Shown piece after piece: positions 19,532 to 27,813 of a stretch of DNA of 64,000 bases (within the stretch, counting starts at the first letter, position 1; every line of letters begins with the position of its first letter). The stretch is from Cellulophaga sp. HaHa_2_95 (GTDB taxonomy: Bacteria > Bacteroidota > Bacteroidia > Flavobacteriales > Flavobacteriaceae). The position numbers were made by a program, and so were the translations under genes. The stretch is from positions 1,922,001 to 1,986,000 of the forward strand of contig NZ_CP058988.1 of the NCBI RefSeq assembly GCF_019278565.1, read 5' to 3'. The notes below the pieces were generated by a model. It was not told the origin of the DNA. It saw only the letters and a list, made by a program, of their open reading frames with translations, and searched no databases.

Positions 19532-19722
19532 CCTTTAAATCTTATGGTAGTAAATTTAATTGAGTTGCAGGCGTATGACTATAAGCTTTGAAGCTATCCT
19601 TGCAACGGGTGTAGCAAAAGCTCAATTATGCTCCTTGGAAGCCATTACAATGGGTTTTAGAATGGAGTGATCCATGTAGCTATCTGCATGTGGGTGCATA
19701 ATTTCTAATACAGTTAAGGTAG
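19532..19722. other. Intergenic, probable divergent promoter region
   Basis: Region upstream of the sugar isomerase operon. No RNA gene or repeat is recognised here. Together with the doubtful ORF that follows it makes a 509-bp gap before the next secure gene. Confidence 0.35.
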
Positions 19723-20001
19723 GTGTTCATAGATGCGGAGAAATGCCACATAAGTGCTATACAATGCGTAATTTATTATAGTGTCTGCATGGTGTACTTT
19801 TTACCTTCGATGCATAAGGAGCTCTTTGAGATTTTTTTAAAGAAATGCCATAAAATGGATAGCCTTATCCTTTTAGATAAAAATGGATTTCCTTCATATA
19901 AGAGCTCCGCTATCATGATAAAACCCAACATCTCTTTTTGTATACCCGTGACAAAAAAGCTGAAATTGGTAAAAGAGATAATGATAGATATACTAAAATA
20001 G
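19723..20001 (+). CDS. Doubtful small ORF
   Basis: A 92-codon frame opening with GTG; ATG codons at 19789 and 19810 are alternatives. The C-terminal part (ILLDKNGFPSYKSSAIMIKP ...) looks protein-like, but the N-terminal part is cysteine-rich and has no family features. It precedes the secreted protein gene by 39 bp. It may be spurious or a gene remnant. Confidence 0.2.
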   Translation: MFIDAEKCHISAIQCVIYYSVCMVYFLPSMHKELFEIFLKKCHKMDSLILLDKNGFPSYKSSAIMIKPNISFCIPVTKKLKLVKEIMIDILK

Positions 20002-20040
20002 AAGAATTATTAATTAGAATCATTTAAATACAGACAACTC

Positions 20041-20451
20041 ATGAAAAATATACTTTTTGCCGCATTCGCGATGCTATGTATAATCAATTCCTCTAATGCC
20101 CAATCTTCAGCTAAGGAGGATTTAAAGAACATAGAAACTGAGAAATTACTATTGACTATTTTCTTGAAACACGATCAGTCTATGAACCTAAACGAGATAG
20201 AAGCTATTAGGAATGAGCAAGGTTTTTATAAAAATTTCCCTCCAGAAGGTGTTTCTGTGGTCAATTGGTTTGTAGTCATGGGGATAGGCCAAATGGTGGT
20301 GTTGGAGTTGCCCGCCTCAAAACTTAAAGATGTAAATTTAGCTATAGAAAGAAGCGCGTGGAAAGCTTTTCGATCTGAAATTTATCCTACCTACGATTTG
20401 TACCCGATTATAGAGCAAAAGTTGGGCAATACGTCTAAAGTAAGCTACTAA
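20041..20451 (+). CDS. Small exported protein, unknown
   Basis: 136 residues with a signal peptide (cleavage after NAQ21). The mature part (FLKHDQSMNLNEIEAI, then FPPEGVSVVNWFVVMGIGQM, then AFRSEIYPTYDLYP) looks like a compact alpha/beta domain of the dimeric ferredoxin-like barrel type. That assignment rests on secondary-structure impression, not on a named family. Single gene. Confidence 0.65.
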   Translation: MKNILFAAFAMLCIINSSNAQSSAKEDLKNIETEKLLLTIFLKHDQSMNLNEIEAIRNEQGFYKNFPPEGVSVVNWFVVMGIGQMVVLELPASKLKDVNLAIERSAWKAFRSEIYPTYDLYPIIEQKLGNTSKVSY

Positions 20452-20640
20452 GCATGGTCCTAACTCCTCCAGATTACTCTATCGTGAACAGGCTAAAATA
20501 ATTTGGAGGAATCAAAACGTGCCAATAGAAAACCTTTAATTTCTGTGCTGTAGTCTTGATAGAGTCGGTAGTAAAAGCTTATTGAAAAACTAGTTCTTCA
20601 GTGGTACTGCATATATTTTACCTGTCATCATATCGGGAAC

Positions 20641-21519
20641 TTATAATCTGTCTTTATCCTCTTCAAGATAAAAATCTGCGGCAGATGATAGTCTTTCTAT
20701 AAGTAGGGTAGACGCTGCTGTTTTTGGATCTATTTCCCAAACTTTTCCAGAGACCCAACTGCTTACATAATAGTTGCCTTTACTATCTTGTTCTACAGCA
20801 TCAGCTCCTCTAAATACGCCTTTTAGCGGGGTAAGTACACCATCTTTTGTTACTAGAAAATTTCCTTTAAAAAAAGCAGCAACCATAATGTTTCCATCAT
20901 TGTCAACTCTTACGCTATTAGGGTTTAGCATAAGAGGTGAAGTATCTTGTTTTATGGTAATATAGCCTTCCAAATCTACATGGTAGATACGTCCCAACTC
21001 AGGAATTTTCTTGGCTTCTTCGCTATCTAGCGGCCATAAATCATTATTAGCATCACGCATATATTGGGTAGCTCCCATATCGGCTACATACATCCCGTTT
21101 TCTTTGCCATCCAATGAAACATCGTTTAAATAGAGAACTGTTTCAGGAAAATCGGCTTTATTAACAAAAAAAATACTGGCCTTTCCTTCGTTATCCACTT
21201 TCCAGATTCGGGTAACATCAGAGAAATATAAATACCCATTGAGGAAAACAATTCCTTTAGGCTCATCAAAACCTTTTCCAAAAACCTTAATACCGTTCTT
21301 GGATACCTCCACCAATTCGCCATCGCCTGGTTCTTTTGCATTCATTACAGTGACATAATAATTGTCGTGAAAGCCTTTTGTAATACTCTCGGGCTTCATG
21401 CCCACGGAAATGGGAAAGGCTATCTCAGATTGTGCCTGAGCAAGAAAGGCCCATAATAACGTAACGGTGAAAATAATTTGTTTAGTTCCCATAAAACTGT
21501 TTTTAAGTAGATTAGTCAT
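20641..21519 (-). CDS. SMP-30/NHL-like beta-propeller protein, C-terminus cut by in-frame stop
   Basis: 292 residues. The better signal peptide starts at Met10 (21492). Propeller blades repeat the pattern xGYLYFSDVTRIWKV, GMYVADMGAT, DNDGNIMVAAFFKGNFL and DSKGNYYVSSWVSGKVWEID. The frame stops at a TAA (20641-20643) directly after LEEDKDRL. Reading through it continues in the same frame with VPDMMTGKIYAVPLKN to a TAG at 20590-20592, the expected last propeller strand. The stop therefore probably removes the final 16 residues; a recent nonsense mutation, or a sequencing error, would explain it. Confidence 0.8.
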   Translation of the reverse strand: MTNLLKNSFMGTKQIIFTVTLLWAFLAQAQSEIAFPISVGMKPESITKGFHDNYYVTVMNAKEPGDGELVEVSKNGIKVFGKGFDEPKGIVFLNGYLYFSDVTRIWKVDNEGKASIFFVNKADFPETVLYLNDVSLDGKENGMYVADMGATQYMRDANNDLWPLDSEEAKKIPELGRIYHVDLEGYITIKQDTSPLMLNPNSVRVDNDGNIMVAAFFKGNFLVTKDGVLTPLKGVFRGADAVEQDSKGNYYVSSWVSGKVWEIDPKTAASTLLIERLSSAADFYLEEDKDRL

Positions 21520-22086
21520 ATGTATTTTTTCTTAAGCGGAAATGCTACGTTCCTCTTAGTGGCTTACGTGCTATAAGGCAAAAACTGCCTAAGTATGAAA
21601 CCTATAGCGGTAATAGCAAATATTCCATACACGCTCGCGAAACAATTTTAAATTGAATTCACTGATGGTGCTTTATCGATTGTAATCACTTGTAGATAAA
21701 CACTTTAAATCATTGCGTTTTCACAAAGCTATATGTCATTTATCTCTTTTTATGGGAGTTTTGAAGCAGATCATAATAAAATTGCTGCGTATATGAGGAG
21801 GTATGCTGATTTGGAAATATTTAGTTTCTCTTCTATTTTAGTTGAAGTAGCTATTTCTGTTTGCAAATATTTATAGTAGGTCTTGGAAATTGGTAGATGA
21901 TAACAGGAAATAGCGCAGTCTTTAATAGGTCTTAAGATGCAAATTACTAAATTTCAGTTATTTACATAGAGGAAGTGGAATTTGAGCTAAACACGTAACA
22001 TTACCTAATTTAAGGGCAGTATTATGTATAGCAGTTTCATCCTTAAATTATAGGGCTAATAGATACACCACAGATTATTCTCGGCG
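21520..22086. other. Intergenic, no gene seen
   Basis: 567 bp without credible coding frames on either strand, next to a decayed coding fragment. No repeat or RNA gene recognised. Confidence 0.4.
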
Positions 22087-22233
22087 TCAAACTCTTTTTT
22101 TAAATTCCATTGTTGAATAATTACAACAACCGCATTTATTTCGGGTATAGCCATCAATATTGGCCGCCTTTACCTCTGGCGTTATAAATTTCAAGGCCTT
22201 GGTAATTAAGTAGCTACGAACAATACCCGTAAC
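22087..22233 (-). pseudogene. Decayed coding fragment with CGCC motif
   Basis: A 48-codon stop-free frame without a start encodes a protein-like C-terminus with SYLITKALKF, NIDGYTRNKCGCCNYS and a basic end (EFKKRV). The frame is blocked upstream by TAG at 22234-22236 and further stops. The composition is unlike random AT-rich DNA, so I read it as the remnant of a lost gene. I do not recognise the parent family. Confidence 0.35.
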
Positions 22234-22371
22234 CTATTTCTGTATAATCGTCTAGCGTTCTAAACGATGTGTTGGAATCGGTATAATTGGTAAACGATTT
22301 TTTTCTCCGCTAGCATAACTTGCCAATGGTTAATTTATTTTGATATTCTTATTGTCCTATAGACTGTTTGG

Positions 22372-23097
22372 TTATTCTTGCTCAAAAATAACATTCCTCT
22401 CCGTGTTCTTCTTGTAGAGATCCTTAACAATAACTATTTTGCTTGCAGTTGCAACATAGTTTTTACTCTTTGGATTTAGCATATATTCTAGCTGATACGC
22501 AATCATTTTTTCAAATGGAATAAGGAAATTTTTTGTGTCGCATTGTTCTAAATTACCTTTCTTAAGTAAATTCAGAACCGTATAGACAGATTCGATAGTG
22601 CTTAGACATAGCGATTCTGGCTGCTGCTTGATAATAAATTTTGATTTTATCTCATTATCAAAACTTACTCTTTTTAGTTTTTGTAGGTTCTTACTTAGTT
22701 TAAGTATTTTACGAGCGCAGGGCCAGGTACCATCAATAAGGAAAATGATTGGATGGGCTCCCATAGTAGAATTGATTTCGGAACTATCACTTAGCGATAA
22801 ATTGAAATTATCTTTTCCCGGATAAAGTAAGAAAGAAGTGCAATTTTCTTGATCCAGAAGTTCATTTACGCGATTATTGTTGGTAAAATCTACACCCACT
22901 ATAATTTCTGAATTTTCAAGTTGAAGATTCGTCATATGCCCCGTTCCGTTTTTCTCTTTTTTGTACTCTTTCGGGTGCATAAGAATGATAAAACGAGTCT
23001 TGGTATGGAATGAACTAATGTGTTCACAAATACAGGTGCTTGAGGGCCTCATGCATTTGTAACATTGTATTCTTGTTTTTTTTAGCGCTACGTGCAA
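22372..23097 (-). CDS. tRNA-uridine aminocarboxypropyltransferase (DTW domain)
   Basis: 241 residues with the DTW-domain layout: an N-terminal zinc-like cysteine group (CYKCMRPSSTCIC), then RFIILMHPKEYKKEKNGTGH, the signature IFLIDGTWPCARKIL and a distal QPESLCLSTIES stretch. The family (TapT/DTWD) transfers the 3-amino-3-carboxypropyl group from S-adenosylmethionine to uridine in tRNA (acp3U), in the cytoplasm. Length fits. Monocistronic. Confidence 0.88.
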   Translation of the reverse strand: MHVALKKTRIQCYKCMRPSSTCICEHISSFHTKTRFIILMHPKEYKKEKNGTGHMTNLQLENSEIIVGVDFTNNNRVNELLDQENCTSFLLYPGKDNFNLSLSDSSEINSTMGAHPIIFLIDGTWPCARKILKLSKNLQKLKRVSFDNEIKSKFIIKQQPESLCLSTIESVYTVLNLLKKGNLEQCDTKNFLIPFEKMIAYQLEYMLNPKSKNYVATASKIVIVKDLYKKNTERNVIFEQE

Positions 23098-23116
23098 GTT
23101 AAATATTTTTTTAATG

Positions 23117-23345
23117 TCTTAACCTGTATTAGTACGGCAGTAGTAGGGAATTTTTTGTTTCCGCCTGCATCCTGCAAGGTTTAGGCACGAAGCTAAAGCT
23201 TTTTTGTCTATTTCTAATTTTTTGTTGCAAGGTGAAGATAGAATACTTCATCTAAATATCTGCTATTTCATAAACTTCCCGAGCCAAAAATAGGGGAGTA
23301 CAGAACTTTTTATTATTTCTTAAAGCTCTTTTTGTCATTGAGCTA
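23117..23345 (-). repeat. Decayed attC-like repeat
   Basis: Downstream of the next minus-strand gene lies a stretch closely similar to the inner part of two good attC-like sites at 41.5 and 45.1 kb. Shared blocks are GTAGTAGGGAA, GTTTCCGCCTGCA and CACGAAGCTAAAGC. The outer core is altered (AACCTG instead of AACGTC) and the right arm is hard to recognise. It is therefore a relict, and suggests the array once reached this far left. Confidence 0.45.
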
Positions 23346-23362
23346 ATTAAGCCAATACTATT

Positions 23363-23947
23363 TTATTCCCAATGCACATTTAGGTTTTTAAAAACTATAT
23401 TCAGGCCATCTTTTTTGTAACCTACGTTGGAATAAAAATCAATGATTAAAGCTGTAATTATGGGTGTTCCGGAGACTATTTCGTTAAGTTCAACCGTAAA
23501 TTTGGTGGGTATGTCCTTTAGTAATTTTGCGATTCTTGTTTCATTACCCACGGTCATTTTATAGGACATTATCCCGTTACCTTTCGGATCAAAAGCGTTT
23601 GCTTTATGTCCTTGAATAGACCTTAAAACACCATTGTTAATTAAAATTCCTTCAATCATTACGGTTCCAGTATCTGAATTTCCGGTAACAGAATTTATTT
23701 TGAAGCTTACCTCTTTGTTTTCTGTAGTTATTTTTGAATTAATCAATGCTAAGGTTTCTTTATAATAGAGAACCTCTTTCTTTTGCTGATCAATGGTAAC
23801 ATTTTGAGTGGTTATTATTCCTTCTTTAGCAATTAATTCCGATTTGAGGCTGGCATTATCTGATTCAAGTTCTGTACAATTAGTTTGTCCTAAAACTATG
23901 GTGGTTGATAGTATTAAGACATACGTTAAAAGATTCATTTTTTTCAT
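23363..23947 (-). CDS. Exported protein with N-terminal coiled coil
   Basis: 194 residues with a signal peptide (cleavage near LGQ). Residues about 25-75 form a coiled coil (LESDNASLKSELIAKEGIIT ... QQKKEVLYYKETLALINSK), followed by a beta-rich C-terminal domain (VMIEGILINNGVLRS, TKFTVELNEIV). No catalytic motif seen. A decayed attC-like repeat follows its stop, so it may be an old gene cassette. Confidence 0.65.
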   Translation of the reverse strand: MKKMNLLTYVLILSTTIVLGQTNCTELESDNASLKSELIAKEGIITTQNVTIDQQKKEVLYYKETLALINSKITTENKEVSFKINSVTGNSDTGTVMIEGILINNGVLRSIQGHKANAFDPKGNGIMSYKMTVGNETRIAKLLKDIPTKFTVELNEIVSGTPIITALIIDFYSNVGYKKDGLNIVFKNLNVHWE

Positions 23948-24442
23948 AATGGTGTTGGTGGTTTTTTGATGTTTTAAAGAGATTCTACAATGTTTTTAAT
24001 CTCCGAAAGCATTTTCATTTAATCTCTTATAACCTTGGTAAAATTGCACACACTTCAAGATCGTAGTAAATATACGCAAACTATTCAATTTTTTCCTAAG
24101 CTGTCATTCCGTTTTAGGTATAGAATTTTTTTCGGACAAGCATTAGTTCTGCGGGTTTAGATGTGTGCCAATACTCGTAAATCTTATTAATTAACCAACT
24201 AAATATACTTTACGTACGAATTTTTCTAAATGAATCAGGTGCATTCATAAATCTCAATTTCGCTTAGATTTATTCCGCTTTCGAGAAACGGTTATGCATT
24301 TCGTCCATATCCGATTATAATTAGTATGTTTTTTAATTTGTTTTCAAAAAATAAATGTTTTGTCAGTTCAGCAGATTGTGCGGGGTTCATTCCCCACGTT
24401 TCTTGCTAATTGTTAAAAGCTGTTTCCCAAATCTGTGCCATG
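23948..24442. other. Intergenic, no gene seen
   Basis: 495 bp with no credible coding frame. A small hairpin (GTGCGGGG/CCCCAC around 24376-24396) followed by CTAATTGTTAAAAGC lies shortly after the next gene's stop. The TTGTT resembles the attC edge in this region but I could not find a matching second arm. Confidence 0.35.
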
Positions 24443-24688
24443 TTATTTACAAATTTTATCCTCTAATAAATCACATTCAATTCCTTTGCTTTTAAGTTCT
24501 TGCACAATAGTATTTGTATTAATTAAATCACCCTCAATCCTTAAAATAGAATGGCCACAAGGGTAGGGTTTGTTGAAATCTTCCAAGTCAAAATTGATTT
24601 TTAGAGTTGGATACTTGTTTTTTAAAAATTGCAGAATTTCTTCTGAGTGACATTCTGATTTTACGTTTGTTATAACGACATCCACCAT
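24443..24688 (-). CDS. Small HMA-like protein
   Basis: 81 residues with a beta-alpha-beta pattern like heavy-metal-associated domains: VDVVITNVKSECHSEEILQF, then SILRIEGDLINTNTIVQELK. The usual MxCxxC is replaced by SECHSEE, close to the MDCPSEE found in the N-domain of the CDF transporter at 42.8 kb; a PCGH and a terminal CK offer further ligands. It starts one base after the stop of the FAD oxidoreductase gene, so the two are co-transcribed. Metal binding is inferred. Confidence 0.65.
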   Translation of the reverse strand: MVDVVITNVKSECHSEEILQFLKNKYPTLKINFDLEDFNKPYPCGHSILRIEGDLINTNTIVQELKSKGIECDLLEDKICK

Positions 24689-24689
24689 A

Positions 24690-25691
24690 TTAAAAAAATT
24701 CCTGTGTTAATTCATTATTAACCACAGCTCCAGAAATGTTTCCTCCAGAAACTGCTATTGCTACAGAGCGCATTAACGTACTATTGTCGCCACAAGCAAA
24801 AACGCCTTCTTCTGTAGTTTTCTGCATAGAATTGACCTCAATATGGCCGTGTTCCGTAAATGCACAGCCTAATTGTTTTGGTATGCTAGAATTTTGTTCA
24901 AATGGGATTGAAGCATATGCACACTCATAATTTTCTTTACTACCATCTTTAAATACAATAGTTTCTAATTGCCCATTTTTATGTTCAAGCCTTGTAATTT
25001 CTTTTTCTACAATTTTAATATTGTATTGCTTTAATGTATCGAGTTGGTTTTCTTTGAATTCCTTCGTACCCGAAGTGATGATTGTAATCTCTTTTGTTAA
25101 ATTGTTCACTAAAGATGCAAGGTGAAATGCTCTTTCTCCGTTAGCGATTATAGCAGTTTTTTTATTTCGTATTTCGTAACCGTGGCAATAAGGACAGTGA
25201 ACTACTGAAATTCCCCAACATTGAGAAAATCCGGGTATATCAGGTATTATGTCTTTAATTCCTGAAGCAAAAACCAATTTTTTTGCTGTAAAAACATCAC
25301 CATTTGAAGTTGTGATTTCAAAACCTTTTTTAATCTTTTTGCCACTTACGGCAAGGCCGTTATAAAATTTGATGCTGTCATATATCGCTAGTTGGTTTTT
25401 AGCGATTTCAGCTATTTCTTTAGGTGTACTTCCGTCTTGGGTCAGAAAATTATGAGAATGTGGTGTTTGGCGGTTACACGGTTTTCCCGCATCTATGATC
25501 AATGTTTCTCTCAATGAACGTCCTAAACTCATTGCGGCAGAGAGCCCTGCATAACTCCCACCGACAATTATTACTTCAAATTCTTTTGTATCCATGCTGC
25601 TATTGTATTGAGCGAAGAGCGATAAAGACCCTGGTAATGTATATGCGAAACCAAATACTCCAAGTTGTTTAATAAGTTCTCTTCTATTCAT
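24690..25691 (-). CDS. NAD(P)/FAD-dependent oxidoreductase, thioredoxin-reductase-like
   Basis: I start at the ATG at 25691 (333 residues, MNRRELIKQLGVFGF); a TTG at 25739 is less likely. The N-terminal 28 residues look like a signal/Tat-type leader without a full twin-arginine motif. FAD site: FEVIIVGGSYAGLSAAMSLGR; redox-type motif VVHCPYCHGYE with Cys-x-x-Cys; NAD part KTAIIANGERAFHLASL; C-terminal VFACGDNSTLMRSVAIAVSGG. The family reduces disulfides or bound metals; the Fur-like neighbour with a shared operator points to metal-linked control. Confidence 0.85.
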   Translation of the reverse strand: MNRRELIKQLGVFGFAYTLPGSLSLFAQYNSSMDTKEFEVIIVGGSYAGLSAAMSLGRSLRETLIIDAGKPCNRQTPHSHNFLTQDGSTPKEIAEIAKNQLAIYDSIKFYNGLAVSGKKIKKGFEITTSNGDVFTAKKLVFASGIKDIIPDIPGFSQCWGISVVHCPYCHGYEIRNKKTAIIANGERAFHLASLVNNLTKEITIITSGTKEFKENQLDTLKQYNIKIVEKEITRLEHKNGQLETIVFKDGSKENYECAYASIPFEQNSSIPKQLGCAFTEHGHIEVNSMQKTTEEGVFACGDNSTLMRSVAIAVSGGNISGAVVNNELTQEFF

Positions 25692-25759
25692 TAAATAGAA
25701 CTTTAAACGCGATTTTGTCGCAATAGTAATTTTTGCCAAATATACATATATTTTGTATT

Positions 25760-25778
25760 ATTGCAACTTAGTTGCAAT
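25760..25778. promoter_or_regulatory. Palindromic operator of Fur-like regulator
   Basis: A perfect 8-bp inverted repeat with 3-bp spacer (ATTGCAAC-TTA-GTTGCAAT) lies in the divergent region, 7 bp before the Fur-like start and 68 bp before the oxidoreductase start. A related site (13 of 17 positions) occurs before DUF3703/CDF at 44061. It probably binds the neighbouring Fur-family protein and controls both directions. Confidence 0.7.
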
Positions 25779-25784
25779 AAAAAT

Positions 25785-26162
25785 ATGAATCGAAGAAATA
25801 CGCCTACAAAAGAAGCAATATTGAAGTTGCTTTTAAGTTCAAGGAAAGCGCTAAGTCAAGATGCAATTGAAAGGGCATTGACTATTAATATCAATAGGGC
25901 TACAATTTATAGAGTTTTAAATAGATTTTGTGAAGACGATATCATTCATAAAATTGTTGCAGAGGATGGGAAACAGTACTTTGCTATTTGTAAAAAATGT
26001 GAGAATCAAGAAGAAGTTGTTCAGCATCATTTTCATTTTAGATGTTTGTCGTGTGACACAATTGAATGCTTGCAAGTACCTGTAGCTTACTCAGTTCCTA
26101 ATGGTTATGAAGTCCAAAACGCCAACTGTGTTCTAACCGGGGTATGTAATGACTGTTCGTAA
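25785..26162 (+). CDS. Fur-family transcriptional regulator
   Basis: 125 residues from the ATG at 25785 (a TTG eight codons upstream overlaps the operator and is unlikely). An N-terminal winged helix (LSQDAIERALTININRATIYRVLNRFCE) is followed by a metal-binding dimerisation half with HHFHFRCLSCDTIECL and a C-terminal CVLTGVCNDC. The two Cys-x-x-Cys pairs form the structural zinc site of Fur/Zur/PerR proteins. It is a paralogue of the regulator at 44.1 kb. Metal identity is not deducible; autoregulation through the adjacent palindrome is likely. Confidence 0.88.
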   Translation: MNRRNTPTKEAILKLLLSSRKALSQDAIERALTININRATIYRVLNRFCEDDIIHKIVAEDGKQYFAICKKCENQEEVVQHHFHFRCLSCDTIECLQVPVAYSVPNGYEVQNANCVLTGVCNDCS

Positions 26163-26200
26163 GTTTTAATGGGTTCAGACAAGCTTATTTTACCAAATGA

Positions 26201-26965
26201 TTAATTCCATATTCCATTTGATTCTGTCAAAATAATAGGGCTCTTGTCTGTAATCAATATGGTTTGTTCGTGTTGGGTTACAAACCCGCCTTTATTTCCT
26301 ACTAAAGTCCAACCATCATTCAGTTCAACCGCAATAGTGGACTTTGTTGAAATAAAAGTTTCAATTGCAACCGTTGTATTTTTTTTAAATCGTTCTCTAT
26401 TACTTCTAACTCTGTAGTTTAATATATTTTCCGGCTCTTCATGCAAACTTCTACCAACTCCGTGACCAGCCAAGTTTTTAATAACTTTGAACCCAGATTT
26501 TTTTGCTTCAGTTTCTATTAAATATCCAATATTCGAAATCTTCACTCCACCTTTGATGTTGTTTATTGCTTTGCGTAAAATATCTTTAGAAGCATCTACA
26601 AGAGGTTGGTGGTTATGAATGTCTTTTCCAAGAACAAAAGAACCACCATTATCAGACCAAAATCCGTTAAGTTCTGCCGATACATCAATATTAACTAAAT
26701 CTCCTTCTTTTAATATTTTTTTCTCTGAAGGTATACCGTGTGCCGCTTCTTTATTTATACTAATACAAGAATAACCAGGAAAACCATAAGTCTCGAAAGG
26801 TGCAGATTTAGCTCCATAGCTCTGCAAAATTTCTCCGCCATATTCATCAAGCTCTTTAGTAGACATACCAATTTTAGCGTACTCTCTCATTAATTTTAGT
26901 GTAGTACCAACAACTTCACTTATTTTTTTCATTCCGATTAATTCGGCCTCCTTTGTTATTGACAT
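26201..26965 (-). CDS. map: Type I methionine aminopeptidase
   Basis: 254 residues of the M24A fold. Metal ligands are visible: two Asp in VNIDVSAELNGFWSDNGG, His in NLAGHGVGRSLHEEP, Glu in VAIETF and Glu in VTQHEQTILI. It removes the initiator methionine from new proteins. It is not in a ribosomal-protein context, so it is probably an accessory copy beside a housekeeping map. It converges with the Fur-like gene, with 38 bp between stops. Confidence 0.9.
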   Translation of the reverse strand: MSITKEAELIGMKKISEVVGTTLKLMREYAKIGMSTKELDEYGGEILQSYGAKSAPFETYGFPGYSCISINKEAAHGIPSEKKILKEGDLVNIDVSAELNGFWSDNGGSFVLGKDIHNHQPLVDASKDILRKAINNIKGGVKISNIGYLIETEAKKSGFKVIKNLAGHGVGRSLHEEPENILNYRVRSNRERFKKNTTVAIETFISTKSTIAVELNDGWTLVGNKGGFVTQHEQTILITDKSPIILTESNGIWN

Positions 26966-27104
26966 ATCATTTTTTTATTTGCCACTCCAGTTATTTACAT
27001 GTTTTAAGCTTTAAATTTAGGAAATAAAACTGAATAAAAATCCGTGAGAATTTTTGTGAACTAACCAAAAATAGCATCTAATTTTACCAAGGTTGTGGGT
27101 GGCA

Positions 27105-27626
27105 TTATTTTTCTAATTTTAATAATTCAGCATATGGATTGCCTTTTAATCCTAATAATTTTGCGAAAGCAGGTTCTGTTTTTATTCCACTCGATTTTAG
27201 GTCTTTTACTTTCTGTTTAAATTCAAAACCTTTTTCTTCTAAAATATTTCTTTCGATAATCATATGTCGATATGCATCTTGCTTTTCGGTAGGAATATTT
27301 TGTCCAAAAATCTCAAACAGAAAATTATCCGTTTTAAATTCCGCAATAGTCGATTCAATGTCATTTTGTAATATTGAATACATCTTAAAGTCTTTTTTTT
27401 GAGAAAATTGATCTAATAAATAGGCTTTAAATTCAGAATGATTTTGACATTCACAAATTATGTCTAAATCACTTTCGAGTACATCTATTTCAATTGGAAT
27501 AGTTCCTGTCAAAATTGGATGATATTTTTTAAGTTTCTCTAAAACTTTATGTTTTTTGATATCGGAAAAAGCAAGTTTTTGCCTTTCGTTTCCAGATTTT
27601 AAATAGTCAATAGTTCTAAAATTCAC
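27105..27626 (-). CDS. DUF4269 protein, nucleotidyltransferase-like
   Basis: 173 residues matching DUF4269 by length and motifs: YLKSGNERQKLAFSDIKKHK, TGTIPIEIDVLESDLDIICE and the C-terminal PAFAKLLGLKGNPYAELLKL. The G(S/T)x..D-x-D pattern (TGTIPI ... SDLDI) resembles the minimal nucleotidyltransferase active site, which is the usual structural prediction; the biochemical role is unknown. Confidence 0.8.
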   Translation of the reverse strand: MNFRTIDYLKSGNERQKLAFSDIKKHKVLEKLKKYHPILTGTIPIEIDVLESDLDIICECQNHSEFKAYLLDQFSQKKDFKMYSILQNDIESTIAEFKTDNFLFEIFGQNIPTEKQDAYRHMIIERNILEEKGFEFKQKVKDLKSSGIKTEPAFAKLLGLKGNPYAELLKLEK

Positions 27627-27813
27627 ACAAATGTTTTTTATTCTCTTTTAATTATTCAAAATCATTTTTTGGAAGTGTAATTTGTTTATGAGTTAACATG
27701 AAGAAATCCTACTAATATCAAATTTAGAAGATTTATAATTGCTAAAAAAAATTAGTTGTTATTTGTAATATTAGACCTAAATATTTTTTAATTCTTTATA
27801 ATTAGTTTAATTA

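Noticed and set aside
19723..20001. Treating the 92-codon frame as a sure gene
   Set aside because: It starts with GTG, has no recognisable features and odd cysteine content; kept only as a low-confidence entry.
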